From assembly GCA_001791615.1 (NCBI GenBank), contig MGEY01000041.1, positions 1 through 6,621 of the forward strand: a stretch of 6,621 nucleotides of DNA, read 5' to 3'. The translations under genes were made by a program, and so were the position numbers. The notes under the pieces were generated by a model. It was not told the DNA's origin, did no database searches, and saw only the letters and a program-made list of their open reading frames with translations. This document shows, piece after piece, positions 1 to 5,356 of this stretch; position 1 is the first letter of the stretch, and the number at the start of each line of letters is the position of its first letter. The stretch comes from Candidatus Uhrbacteria bacterium RIFOXYA2_FULL_40_9 (GTDB taxonomy: Bacteria > Patescibacteriota > Patescibacteriia > UBA9934 > GWF2-40-263).

Positions 1-539
1 TGTGTTGGTTTGGGGTACGGGTCCATCACACATTAACCCTAGCGGCTTTTCTTGGCTCCATGTCCTTTCCTCTTGCTTGCCTTGCGGCAGACTTGCGATT
101 ACATCCGAGCTTAATGACTAGCGGATTTACCTACCAGTCGCCAAGATGCACCCGACGTCATAGCCATAGGACGCAGGAAATTTCACGAAGCGTCCCCGCA
201 TCAGTGTGTGACAGAGTGCAGGAATATTAACCTGCTGTGCATCGACTACGCCTTTCGGCCTCGCCTTAGCTCCCGACTAACCCTGGGTCGATTCTCGTTG
301 CCCAGGAAACCTTGGGTTTACGGTGGACAGGATTCTCACCTGTCTTTTTGCTACTTATGCCAACATTCTCCCTTCGCATCGCTCCACCATGCCTTACGAC
401 ACAGCTTCAGTGCAATACGAATGCTCCCCTACCGCGCCTTCACTCTAGGTGAAGACACCCTCAACTTCGGTACATCATTTAGCCCCGGTACATTTTCGGC
501 GCAGAAAAGCTTGACCAGTGAGCTATTACGCTATCTTTA

Positions 540-577
<38 letters not shown>

Positions 578-965
578 AGCCTTTCAACCACCTTTTACAC
601 TTAATGATGATTTAGGGACCTTAGTTGGAGATCTGGGCTGTTTCCCTTTCGACTAATGGAGCTTAGCCCCCATAGTCTGACTGCCGGGAACATGTATTGG
701 TATTCGGAGTTTGTTTAGGATACCTACCCGAAGGCGGTGACCCCATTCAGTGCTCTACCCCCAATACACTATTAACCGACGCTAGCCCTAAAGCTATCTC
801 GGGGAGAACCAGCTATTACCAGGCTCGATTGGAATTTCTCCGCTAACCACAGCTCATCCCCGCGTGTTGCACGACGCGTGGGTTCGGTCCTCCACGAGCT
901 GTTACACTCGCTTCAACCTGGCCATGGCTAGGTCGCCTGGTTTCGGGTCGTGTGCATGCTACTCT

Positions 966-1017
966 GTGAAAAAATTCGAAAAGTTCGATAAAAATCGAAC
1001 AATTCGAATTTAGTCAC
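966..1017 (-). other. AT-rich hairpin insertion in 23S rRNA
   Basis: A nearly perfect nested hairpin lies within the rRNA. The outer stem is 966-969 with 1014-1017, the middle stem is 972-980 with 1003-1011 (9 bp), and the inner stem is 983-989 with 994-1000 (7 bp). In RNA sense the loop is UUUU, with a symmetric UU/UU internal loop between the middle and inner stems. It sits just before the conserved ACCCGAAACC block, where E. coli has a short irregular helix (about position 700, H33-H35 area). Its base composition is far more AT-rich than the surrounding rRNA. Confidence 0.75.
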
Positions 1018-1194
1018 ATCACGCGGGTTAACGCTCGCTTTCACTATGGCTCCGTCCCGGAGGACTTAACCAAGCAACATACAACACACTCGTTGGCTCA
1101 TTCTTCAATAGGAACGCCATCATCCCGCAAAGCGGGACTCTGACTCCTTGTAAGCATACGGTTTCAGATACTATTTCATTCCCCTCTCGGGGTG

Positions 1195-1235
<41 letters not shown>

Positions 1236-1389
1236 AAACGTGTATTTAGCCTTGCCACATAGTCGCGGCAGGTTCCCACAGGATTTCACGAGTCCCGTGG
1301 TACTCAAGAATAATCATAGTAATGGTACGGGAGTATTTTATGTACAGGACTATCACCTTCTTTGGTGTCGTTTTCCAACGACTTCCACT

Positions 1390-1533
1390 ATACATCGTAC
1401 AACTTGCATTACCCGTCTTTGGAAGAAGACGACATAACTATCTTACAACGCCTTAGGAGCAACGACTTCCATCTTTCATTGCTGGTCACATACGAACCGA
1501 AGTCCACATGATCACAACAACTTCACTCATTAA
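1390..1533 (-). other. Expansion segment in 23S rRNA domain I
   Basis: Between the conserved GAGCCC block and the AGTGGAAGTCG block, E. coli has only about 18 nt, whereas here there are about 144. The extra RNA is foldable. Positions 1481-1518 form a hairpin closed by a C(UUCG)G tetraloop (loop at 1498-1501), with 9 pairs, an internal loop and 4 more pairs. Positions 1414-1431 form a 6-bp stem CGTCTT/AAGACG. The location matches the H16-H18 area, a site of length variation among bacterial 23S rRNAs. It is probably retained in mature rRNA as an expansion, but excision as an intervening sequence cannot be excluded. The boundaries are approximate. Confidence 0.7.
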
Positions 1534-1866
1534 GGTTTGGGCTCTTCCCTTTTCGCTCGCCACTACTTAGGGAATGGGCTCGTTATCCGTTTACAGGCAA
1601 CGTGCGTGTGCATGTAAACGTAAAACGAACATTCTTTTTCTTTTCCTCTGGGTACTGAGATGTTTCACTTCCCCAGGTGCCCTCCTTGTACCTATGTATT
1701 CAGCACAAGGTAATGCGGCTTCCCCGCATTGGGTTTCCCCATTCGGAAATCTCCGGATCAAAGGTTGCTTGCCACCTCCCCGAAGCTTATCGCAGGCTGC
1801 TACGTCCTTCATCGGCACGTTTTGCCAAGGCATCCACCGTATGCCCTTTAGATGCTCTACAACCAC

Positions 1867-2116
1867 TGAAAGATTTAATCTTCCGTGGTATTGAATTTAT
1901 ATATTTTGATTCTCTGACTCAATTCTCTTCAATTGTAATGATCGATCTGATCATCATTCGGACCAGAAAGTAATGGACAGGATCCACTGCTTTCAAATTC
2001 GAAGGAAGTAAAAACCGCGCTAAGGCGCGGGTGGTTTTCTAATTCATGTCATTCAGCATCCCGCTCCGAATAACGCATTTATGTGAGATTCTTCACAAGT
2101 TTTCTAAGGAAAGGTC
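1867..2116 (-). other. 23S rRNA transcribed leader (no 16S rRNA or spacer tRNA)
   Basis: About 250 nt separate the predicted transcription start (near 2116) from the 23S 5' end. The stretch has no 16S 3' end: the anti-Shine-Dalgarno signature AAGGAGGTGATCC is absent in either orientation. It also has no tRNA-Ile or tRNA-Ala. I see several hairpins. The GC-rich terminator-like one is at 2011-2030. A small hairpin is at 2083-2096. A stem at 1862-1889 pairs ACCAC with GTGGT and AAGAT with ATCTT and touches the mature 5' end. No boxA-like antitermination motif was recognised. A weak second promoter-like pair (TTGAGT, 17 bp, TAAATT; 1894-1922) is possible but unconvincing. Confidence 0.6.
2011..2037 (-). 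terminator. Terminator-like / attenuator-like hairpin in the 23S leader
   Basis: In minus-strand sense a CCGCGC/GCGCGG stem (2025-2030 with 2015-2020) and a CTTA loop are followed at once by five Ts (2010-2014), with four As (2034-2037) on the far side that can extend the stem. This looks like a Rho-independent terminator. It lies between the 23S promoter and the rRNA, so it would act as an attenuator unless antitermination overcomes it. It could instead be a processing or leader hairpin. On the plus strand it is followed by only a short interrupted T run. Confidence 0.55.
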
Positions 2117-2122
2117 GCGGGA

Positions 2123-2151
2123 ATCATATACCGTGAGGAAAAAGCTGTCAA
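2123..2151 (-). promoter_or_regulatory. Strong sigma70-type promoter for 23S rRNA
   Basis: On the minus strand there is a perfect -35 TTGACA (2146-2151), a 17-bp spacer, and a -10 TATGAT (2123-2128, 5 of 6 matches to consensus). The predicted start is near 2116. The discriminator just after the -10 (TCCCGCGACC) is very GC-rich in an otherwise AT-rich region, a classical mark of stringently controlled stable-RNA promoters. A long A/T tract (about 2179-2215) lies further upstream and could act as an UP-like element, although it begins beyond the usual -60 limit. Confidence 0.85.
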
Positions 2152-2243
2152 GAGAACTATCCTGTATTGATCCACAGTGCAAAAACAACAAAAAAAATTA
2201 AAAAATGTACGTTTTTACTTCGATTTGTTATTCTTTATTTAAT

Positions 2244-2711
2244 ATGTATTACATCACGTTTATCACTGTTGGAAAACAAAAAAATGGCTCATGCAAAAAT
2301 TTGGTCATGGAATATCAAAAACGGCTGAAACTTTTTGTAAAATTACAAACAATTGAAATTGCTGAAACGCCTTTTTCTTCAGAGCGAGATCGAAATCGTG
2401 TTCTTGCTCAAGAAGCTGAAAAAATCATAAAAGTAATTCCACATCAATCACTTGTAATCACACTTGATGCAAAAGGAAAGGAATTTGATTCTCCTGCTTT
2501 TGCGAAAAAAATTGAAGAGTGGTCAAAACAAGGTGTCCATCATCTCACCTTTCTTTTGGGAGGACCGCTGGGTCTTCATGATACTTTTAAAAAAGAGAAT
2601 GTTTTTTCTCTCTCACAACTCACATTTCCTCATGATCTTGCACATGTCCTTTTTCTTGAACAACTCTACCGTGCAATGACTATTTTAAAAGGAAAAACGT
2701 ATCATTATTGA
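2244..2711 (+). CDS. rlmH: 23S rRNA (pseudouridine-1915-N3)-methyltransferase RlmH
   Basis: RlmH is a SPOUT-class enzyme that uses S-adenosylmethionine to methylate N3 of pseudouridine 1915 in helix 69 of 23S rRNA, on the assembled 70S ribosome. The 155-residue product has the family's usual length. It begins with the typical strand and VGK motif (residues 9-11). It contains LDAKGKEFDS (74-83), the SAM-binding trefoil-knot loop GGPLG (106-110), LSQLTFPHDL (123-132), EQLYRA (139-144), and the C-terminal YHY tail where the family has PYH. I chose the ATG at 2244 because family members start directly with this first strand. The in-frame ATG at 2205 would add 13 unconserved residues. No Shine-Dalgarno is visible, and TATTCT lies 9 nt before the ATG, so the mRNA may be leaderless. 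It is divergent from the 23S gene, its substrate. No terminator follows, so transcripts may run into the next gene. Confidence 0.95.
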   Translation: MYYITFITVGKQKNGSCKNLVMEYQKRLKLFVKLQTIEIAETPFSSERDRNRVLAQEAEKIIKVIPHQSLVITLDAKGKEFDSPAFAKKIEEWSKQGVHHLTFLLGGPLGLHDTFKKENVFSLSQLTFPHDLAHVLFLEQLYRAMTILKGKTYHY

Positions 2712-2719
2712 CATCACTG

Positions 2720-2741
2720 ATACTTTACTTGACTAAAGTAT
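2720..2741. promoter_or_regulatory. Operator-like palindrome in regulator promoter
   Basis: A perfect 8-bp inverted repeat, ATACTTTA (2720-2727) and TAAAGTAT (2734-2741), is separated by CTTGAC. It overlaps the predicted -35 and most of the spacer of the promoter of the HTH gene that follows. A dimeric repressor bound here would block RNA polymerase. No T run follows, so it is not a terminator for rlmH. Autoregulation by the adjacent YerC/TrpR-like protein is the simplest inference. Confidence 0.65.
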
Positions 2742-2752
2742 AAAGCTATAAT
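2724..2752 (+). promoter_or_regulatory. Promoter of the YerC-like gene
   Basis: There is a consensus -10 TATAAT (2747-2752) with a 17-bp spacer to TTTACT (2724-2729, 4 of 6 matches). The predicted start is at about 2759, only about 4 nt before the ATG at 2763. With no Shine-Dalgarno present, this implies a leaderless mRNA. The better-looking TTGACT at 2729-2734 gives only a 12-bp spacer and was not used. Confidence 0.75.
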
Positions 2753-2762
2753 AGAATTCTGT

Positions 2763-3077
2763 ATGCCCCAATGGAATACTAAAAAAACAGAGGAATTACT
2801 TGAAACAATTCTGCGACTTGAAACCCTTCAAGAAGCGAAAAACTTTTTTCGAGATCTTCTGACAGAAAAAGAACTTAGTGAACTTGGAAATCGTTGGAAA
2901 GCGGCACAAATGCTTTTTGACAATATTCCTTATAAAAAAATCGAAAAAGAAACCGGACTCAGTTCTGCAACGATCGCACGTATTTCTACTTGGCTTCACA
3001 AAGGTATGAATGGATACACCACACAAATTTACAAACTTCATCATCACCATCCCTCCTCTGAGAGCGATGTGTCTTGA
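2763..3077 (+). CDS. YerC/YecD-family TrpR-related HTH regulator
   Basis: This is a small all-helical DNA-binding protein of 104 residues, close to the B. subtilis YerC length, from the family related to the Trp repressor. The N-terminal helices include ETILRLETLQEAKNFFRDLLT (about 14-34). LTEKELSELGNRWKAAQML (33-51) matches the family core. It is followed by the helix-turn-helix IPYKKIEKETGLSSATIARIS (about 55-75), whose SSATIARI forms the recognition helix. The fold and dimer-type DNA binding are known for the family. The ligand and targets are not, and no tryptophan binding should be assumed. The C-terminus is a short polar tail with four consecutive histidines (93-96). The ATG at 2763 lacks a Shine-Dalgarno and sits 10 nt after a perfect -10. 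The promoter palindrome suggests autorepression. A strong terminator follows at 3102-3130. Confidence 0.9.
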   Translation: MPQWNTKKTEELLETILRLETLQEAKNFFRDLLTEKELSELGNRWKAAQMLFDNIPYKKIEKETGLSSATIARISTWLHKGMNGYTTQIYKLHHHHPSSESDVS

Positions 3078-3101
3078 TGTTTAATTTAAAAAACATTCCA
3101 T

Positions 3102-3130
3102 CTCCTCTCAGAATTTGAGAGGAGTTTTTT
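3102..3130 (+). terminator. Rho-independent terminator after the YerC-like gene
   Basis: CTCCTCTCA (3102-3110) pairs perfectly with TGAGAGGAG (3116-3124) around a GAATT loop, and six Ts (3125-3130) follow. It would end transcripts from the regulator promoter and any readthrough from rlmH. The GAGGAG inside the stem resembles a Shine-Dalgarno but is about 25 nt from the next start, too far to serve it. Confidence 0.92.
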
Positions 3131-3149
3131 ATTCTTTCTATAAATCGCT

Positions 3150-3884
3150 ATGAAAAATGACATTCTTTTTATTGGAGGAACGCACGGAAATGAACCTATT
3201 GGTGTTGATGTTCTACAAGAGTTAGAAAAAGAGCGATCTGATTTTGATTGGATGATAGGAAATAAACCTGCACTTAATCAAAAGACACGTGAATTCGAAG
3301 GTAACCTCAATAGATCAGCTCCTGGAAATGCAAAAGCAAAAAATTATGCTTCGCGAAGAGCGTCAGAAATTCTAACTAAAGCGCAAAATTATCGCTATAC
3401 CATTGATCTCCATGGTACAGCAAAGCAGACAGGTGTCTTCATTATTATTACAAATCCTACTTCAAAAAATTTTCAACTCGCAGCATTGCTTAAGATAAAA
3501 CGAATTGTTGTTTGGCCAACGTTTAGTCCAGAACTGGAAGGTTCATTAAGTGAATATGTTCCATGTGGACTTGAGATTGAGTGTGGACCAAAAGACTCGA
3601 AAAAAATTAAAAAAACGCTCAAAAAAATTCTTGTTGATTTTCTTAGTAAGAAAAATGAAAGAGAAAAAGAAAACTATCAATCAATTCTAAAAAAACGTGA
3701 AATCTTTGAAGTCTACGGATCTCTTCTGAAAAATTCTGATCAAGTATTAAAAGAATTTGAAAAAATAGCAATAGATAGTGAACCCTTTTTCCCTCTCCTT
3801 ATTGGTTCTTATCAAGAATCAGGAATTACTTGCTATAAGATGCGCTCCATATCTGTTGATCGCTTTCTCAAAAAGAAACATTAA
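3150..3884 (+). CDS. Succinylglutamate desuccinylase/aspartoacylase-family (M14-like) zinc hydrolase
   Basis: This 244-residue protein resembles the AstE/AspA branch of the M14 zinc carboxypeptidase fold, which hydrolyses N-acyl amino acids. The zinc-site motif GGTHGNEP (9-16) supplies His12 and Glu15. GNKPAL (37-42) corresponds to the family's NPxA segment. NLNRS (52-56) matches the substrate-binding DLNR motif. DLHGT (86-90) gives the third zinc ligand, His88. IECGP (143-147) aligns with the ExGP segment of aspartoacylase, which makes Glu144 the likely catalytic base. All key residues are present, so it should be active. The C-terminal region (about 165-244) is Lys-rich and matches the small C-terminal domain of the family. 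The substrate cannot be told from sequence. The gene lies between a terminator and a hairpin, so it appears monocistronic. TATAAA (3139-3144) lies only 5 nt before the ATG and no Shine-Dalgarno is seen. Confidence 0.88.
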   Translation: MKNDILFIGGTHGNEPIGVDVLQELEKERSDFDWMIGNKPALNQKTREFEGNLNRSAPGNAKAKNYASRRASEILTKAQNYRYTIDLHGTAKQTGVFIIITNPTSKNFQLAALLKIKRIVVWPTFSPELEGSLSEYVPCGLEIECGPKDSKKIKKTLKKILVDFLSKKNEREKENYQSILKKREIFEVYGSLLKNSDQVLKEFEKIAIDSEPFFPLLIGSYQESGITCYKMRSISVDRFLKKKH

Positions 3885-3928
3885 GAATCGCTTAGGCATT
3901 TTTGAAAAAGGATGCCTAAAGGGATTCT
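3884..3928 (+). other. Long hairpin without U tract after the zinc hydrolase gene
   Basis: AGAATC (3884-3889) pairs with GATTCT (3923-3928), and inside that TTAGGCAT (3892-3899) pairs perfectly with ATGCCTAA (3912-3919) around a 12-nt loop. The stem begins at the last base of the stop codon. No T run follows, so it is not a standard intrinsic terminator. It may stabilise the 3' end of the upstream mRNA or act within a shared transcript with the GNAT gene 36 nt downstream. Confidence 0.6.
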
Positions 3929-3953
3929 GAATGATTCCCAAAACAAACAAAAA

Positions 3954-3960
3954 AAGGTGA
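3954..3960 (+). promoter_or_regulatory. Shine-Dalgarno of the GNAT gene
   Basis: AAGGTGA lies 4 nt before the ATG at 3965, in an A-rich stretch. It complements the UCACCU end of a typical anti-Shine-Dalgarno. It is one of only two clear ribosome binding sites in the window and supports internal translation, in contrast to the leaderless-looking neighbours. Confidence 0.75.
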
Positions 3961-3964
3961 AAAG

Positions 3965-4546
3965 ATGGATATACGGACATTCCAAGAAACAGACATAGAA
4001 CAAGTAATTGATCTTTATCAATCTTGCTTCCATGAACCTCCGTGGTTTGAAACATTTATTGATTCAGAACTTCGTCAATACTTTATTGAAATGCTCTCTT
4101 GGCCAGAGATAATCTTTTTAACAGCCAAGGAAGGTAAAAAAATTGTTGGTGTAGGAATAGGTTTCTCCCTCCACAGAAAATCTGATATCCAACGATGTAT
4201 TCCAACATGTAGAGATTCTGAAGTGAGACACCATCTGCTTCGTCAGCAAGTGCTCTATATGGCCGAACTTTTTGTTAGAAAAGAATTCCGTCAGTTTGGA
4301 ATCGCAAAAAAGCTTTTGAAAGCACGTCTTAAGGTTGGTTATGATCGTGGCTATCGTTTAGCGGTTGTAAGAACCTCTGTTCAACAGTCTATTATTATAA
4401 ATTTGTATCAGCGACTTCTTGTTGATTCTTGCATTATTGCTCATCAACCTGTTGTTTCGAAAAAAATGATCAATGGAATTGCTAAAGAAGAAACAGATGA
4501 AAGAGTGCTACTTATTGGTAAAATTCCACAACACATCTCTTCCTAG
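3965..4546 (+). CDS. GNAT-family N-acetyltransferase
   Basis: This is a 193-residue acetyltransferase of the GNAT fold, which transfers an acetyl group from acetyl-CoA to an amine. The N-terminus (MDIRTFQETDIEQVIDLYQSCF) is the typical first strand and helix. The FHEPPW motif (22-27) is shared with a GNAT subgroup that carries PPW before the second helix. IVGVGIGF (60-67) is the strand before motif A. Motif A, ELFVRKEFRQFGIAKKLLKA (101-120), contains the CoA pyrophosphate-binding RQFGIA loop, with the canonical R/Q-x-x-G-x-G/A spacing. NLYQRLL (146-152) corresponds to motif B. An extended segment between about 70 and 98 precedes motif A. The substrate cannot be predicted. An AAGGTGA Shine-Dalgarno fixes the start. 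The gene ends in TAG and is followed by a strong terminator. Confidence 0.88.
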   Translation: MDIRTFQETDIEQVIDLYQSCFHEPPWFETFIDSELRQYFIEMLSWPEIIFLTAKEGKKIVGVGIGFSLHRKSDIQRCIPTCRDSEVRHHLLRQQVLYMAELFVRKEFRQFGIAKKLLKARLKVGYDRGYRLAVVRTSVQQSIIINLYQRLLVDSCIIAHQPVVSKKMINGIAKEETDERVLLIGKIPQHISS

Positions 4547-4569
4547 TCAAGAGATTCTACACGCGACTT

Positions 4570-4597
4570 AAGGTATCAGACTGATGCCTTTTTTCTT
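4570..4597 (+). terminator. Rho-independent terminator after the GNAT gene
   Basis: AAGGTATCAG (4570-4579) and CTGATGCCTT (4581-4590) form a 9-bp stem with one G-U pair and a GAC loop, followed by TTTTCTTT. It is directed at the plus-strand transcript and lies just before a second terminator shared with the convergent gene. Confidence 0.88.
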
Positions 4598-4600
4598 TAC

Positions 4601-4632
4601 AAAAAAATCAGAAGAAAATCCCCTGATTTTTT
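4601..4632. terminator. Bidirectional terminator between convergent genes
   Basis: AAAAAATCAG (4602-4611) and CTGATTTTTT (4623-4632) form a perfect 10-bp stem around an 11-nt loop, with T runs in both reading directions. On the minus strand it lies 10 nt after the stop codon of the alpha/beta hydrolase, so it is that gene's main terminator. On the plus strand it backs up the GNAT terminator. Confidence 0.85.
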
Positions 4633-4642
4633 CTAAACTTTT

Positions 4643-5242
4643 TTAATGCAATCCAACAAAATCATTTTCTAAATCCTTCCCTGGCTCAAAAGCATGAGGT
4701 GTTTGTGCAATAGATAAAATCGTTTCAAGTAAAACAGAATAGTCTGCTTCCATATAATGCCCATCTGTGGCGGTTTCAATAAATCTTGCACGTAAAGCTT
4801 CTGCCAGTCGTCGACCATGAGCAATCGGAACCAATTTGTCATCTTTAGAATGAATCACGATAAACTCCCTGGCTTTCCACATCAAAACATCTGCATCTAA
4901 ATCGGCAATAAAAAGTTGTCGCAATTCTGGACGGGAAACACTCCATGGAGGGGCAACCAAAATAACGGCTCGTGGAGTTTCTGTCATTTCAATAGCTTCA
5001 AGATATTGCAAGATGATTAAAGAACCTAGGGAATGACCAAGGAGAATATCATCTCCTTTTAAATAACCTACTTGCTCTTTCATTTTCTCAATGGCTTTGT
5101 GAAGATCAAACTCTTCTCCGGCTTGCAAAGGAAGAGTTGGAGCAATCACTTCAAACCCTTTTGCTCGAAGTTGATCAGCAAGACGAGGATGAAAATTCAT
5201 CTGTGGAGATGCATTGAACCCATGAACTAAAATAACTCTCAT
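4643..5242 (-). CDS. Alpha/beta hydrolase, RBBP9/YdeN-like serine hydrolase
   Basis: A 199-residue minimal alpha/beta hydrolase, presumably cytosolic, of unknown substrate. It starts MRVILVHGFNASP (1-13), the first strand with the HGF oxyanion-loop motif, followed by FEVIAPTLPL (30-39). The nucleophile elbow GHSLGS (69-74) gives Ser71. VILVAPPW (93-100) follows. IHSKDDKLVP (130-139) supplies the likely acid Asp135, and DGHYME (160-165) supplies His162, so the catalytic triad is complete. The length suits the RBBP9/YdeN group, which lacks a large lid. I placed the start at the ATG at 5242 because the fold begins there. An upstream ATG at 5446 would add 68 unrelated residues and overlap the divergent gene. 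No Shine-Dalgarno is visible. A TATCCT -10 lies 9 nt upstream, suggesting a leaderless message. A terminator follows immediately. Confidence 0.9.
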   Translation of the reverse strand: MRVILVHGFNASPQMNFHPRLADQLRAKGFEVIAPTLPLQAGEEFDLHKAIEKMKEQVGYLKGDDILLGHSLGSLIILQYLEAIEMTETPRAVILVAPPWSVSRPELRQLFIADLDADVLMWKAREFIVIHSKDDKLVPIAHGRRLAEALRARFIETATDGHYMEADYSVLLETILSIAQTPHAFEPGKDLENDFVGLH

Positions 5243-5251
5243 ATACCAACG

Positions 5252-5280
5252 AGGATAGCGAACGAAAGAATTTTTGTCGA
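5252..5280 (-). promoter_or_regulatory. Promoter of the alpha/beta hydrolase gene
   Basis: On the minus strand TCGACA (5275-5280, 5 of 6 matches to TTGACA) and TATCCT (5252-5257, 4 of 6) are 17 bp apart. The predicted start is near 5245, about 3 nt before the ATG. The -35 lies in one copy of a 13-bp tandem duplication, so a second TCGACA exists 13 bp further upstream. Confidence 0.6.
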
Positions 5281-5301
5281 GAGAGGATGTCGAGAGAGGA
5301 T
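5276..5301. repeat. Perfect 13-bp tandem duplication in divergent promoter region
   Basis: GTCGAGAGAGGAT occurs twice head to tail (5276-5288 and 5289-5301), with no mismatch, in the 114-bp gap between the divergent hydrolase and nuclease-like genes. It overlaps the minus-strand -35 and ends in a TTGACA box (5301-5306) on the plus strand. It could be paired regulator sites or a recent slippage duplication. Confidence 0.9.
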
Positions 5302-5344
5302 TGACAGCTGAGTAAAAATATGACACTCTTACGAGTCTCTTACC

Positions 5345-5352
5345 AAGAGGTG
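5345..5352 (+). promoter_or_regulatory. Shine-Dalgarno that sets a TTG start
   Basis: AAGAGGTG lies 4 nt before the TTG at 5357. The next in-frame ATG is about residue 99, so this site supports TTG initiation. Its GGTG core matches the site before the GNAT gene. Confidence 0.75.
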
Positions 5353-5356
5353 TTCT

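Noticed and set aside
2205..2243. Upstream ATG that would lengthen RlmH by 13 residues
   Set aside because: RlmH proteins start directly at the strand beginning at 2244, and the extra residues are not family-like. Neither start has a Shine-Dalgarno.
2729..2752. TTGACT paired with TATAAT as the promoter of the YerC-like gene
   Set aside because: The spacer is only 12 bp. TTTACT at 2724-2729 gives 17 bp.
5301..5329. TTGACA as the -35 of the nuclease-like gene
   Set aside because: At 16-18 bp downstream there is no acceptable -10 (CACTCT at 17 bp). TATGAC is only 12 bp away. The plus-strand promoter remains unassigned.
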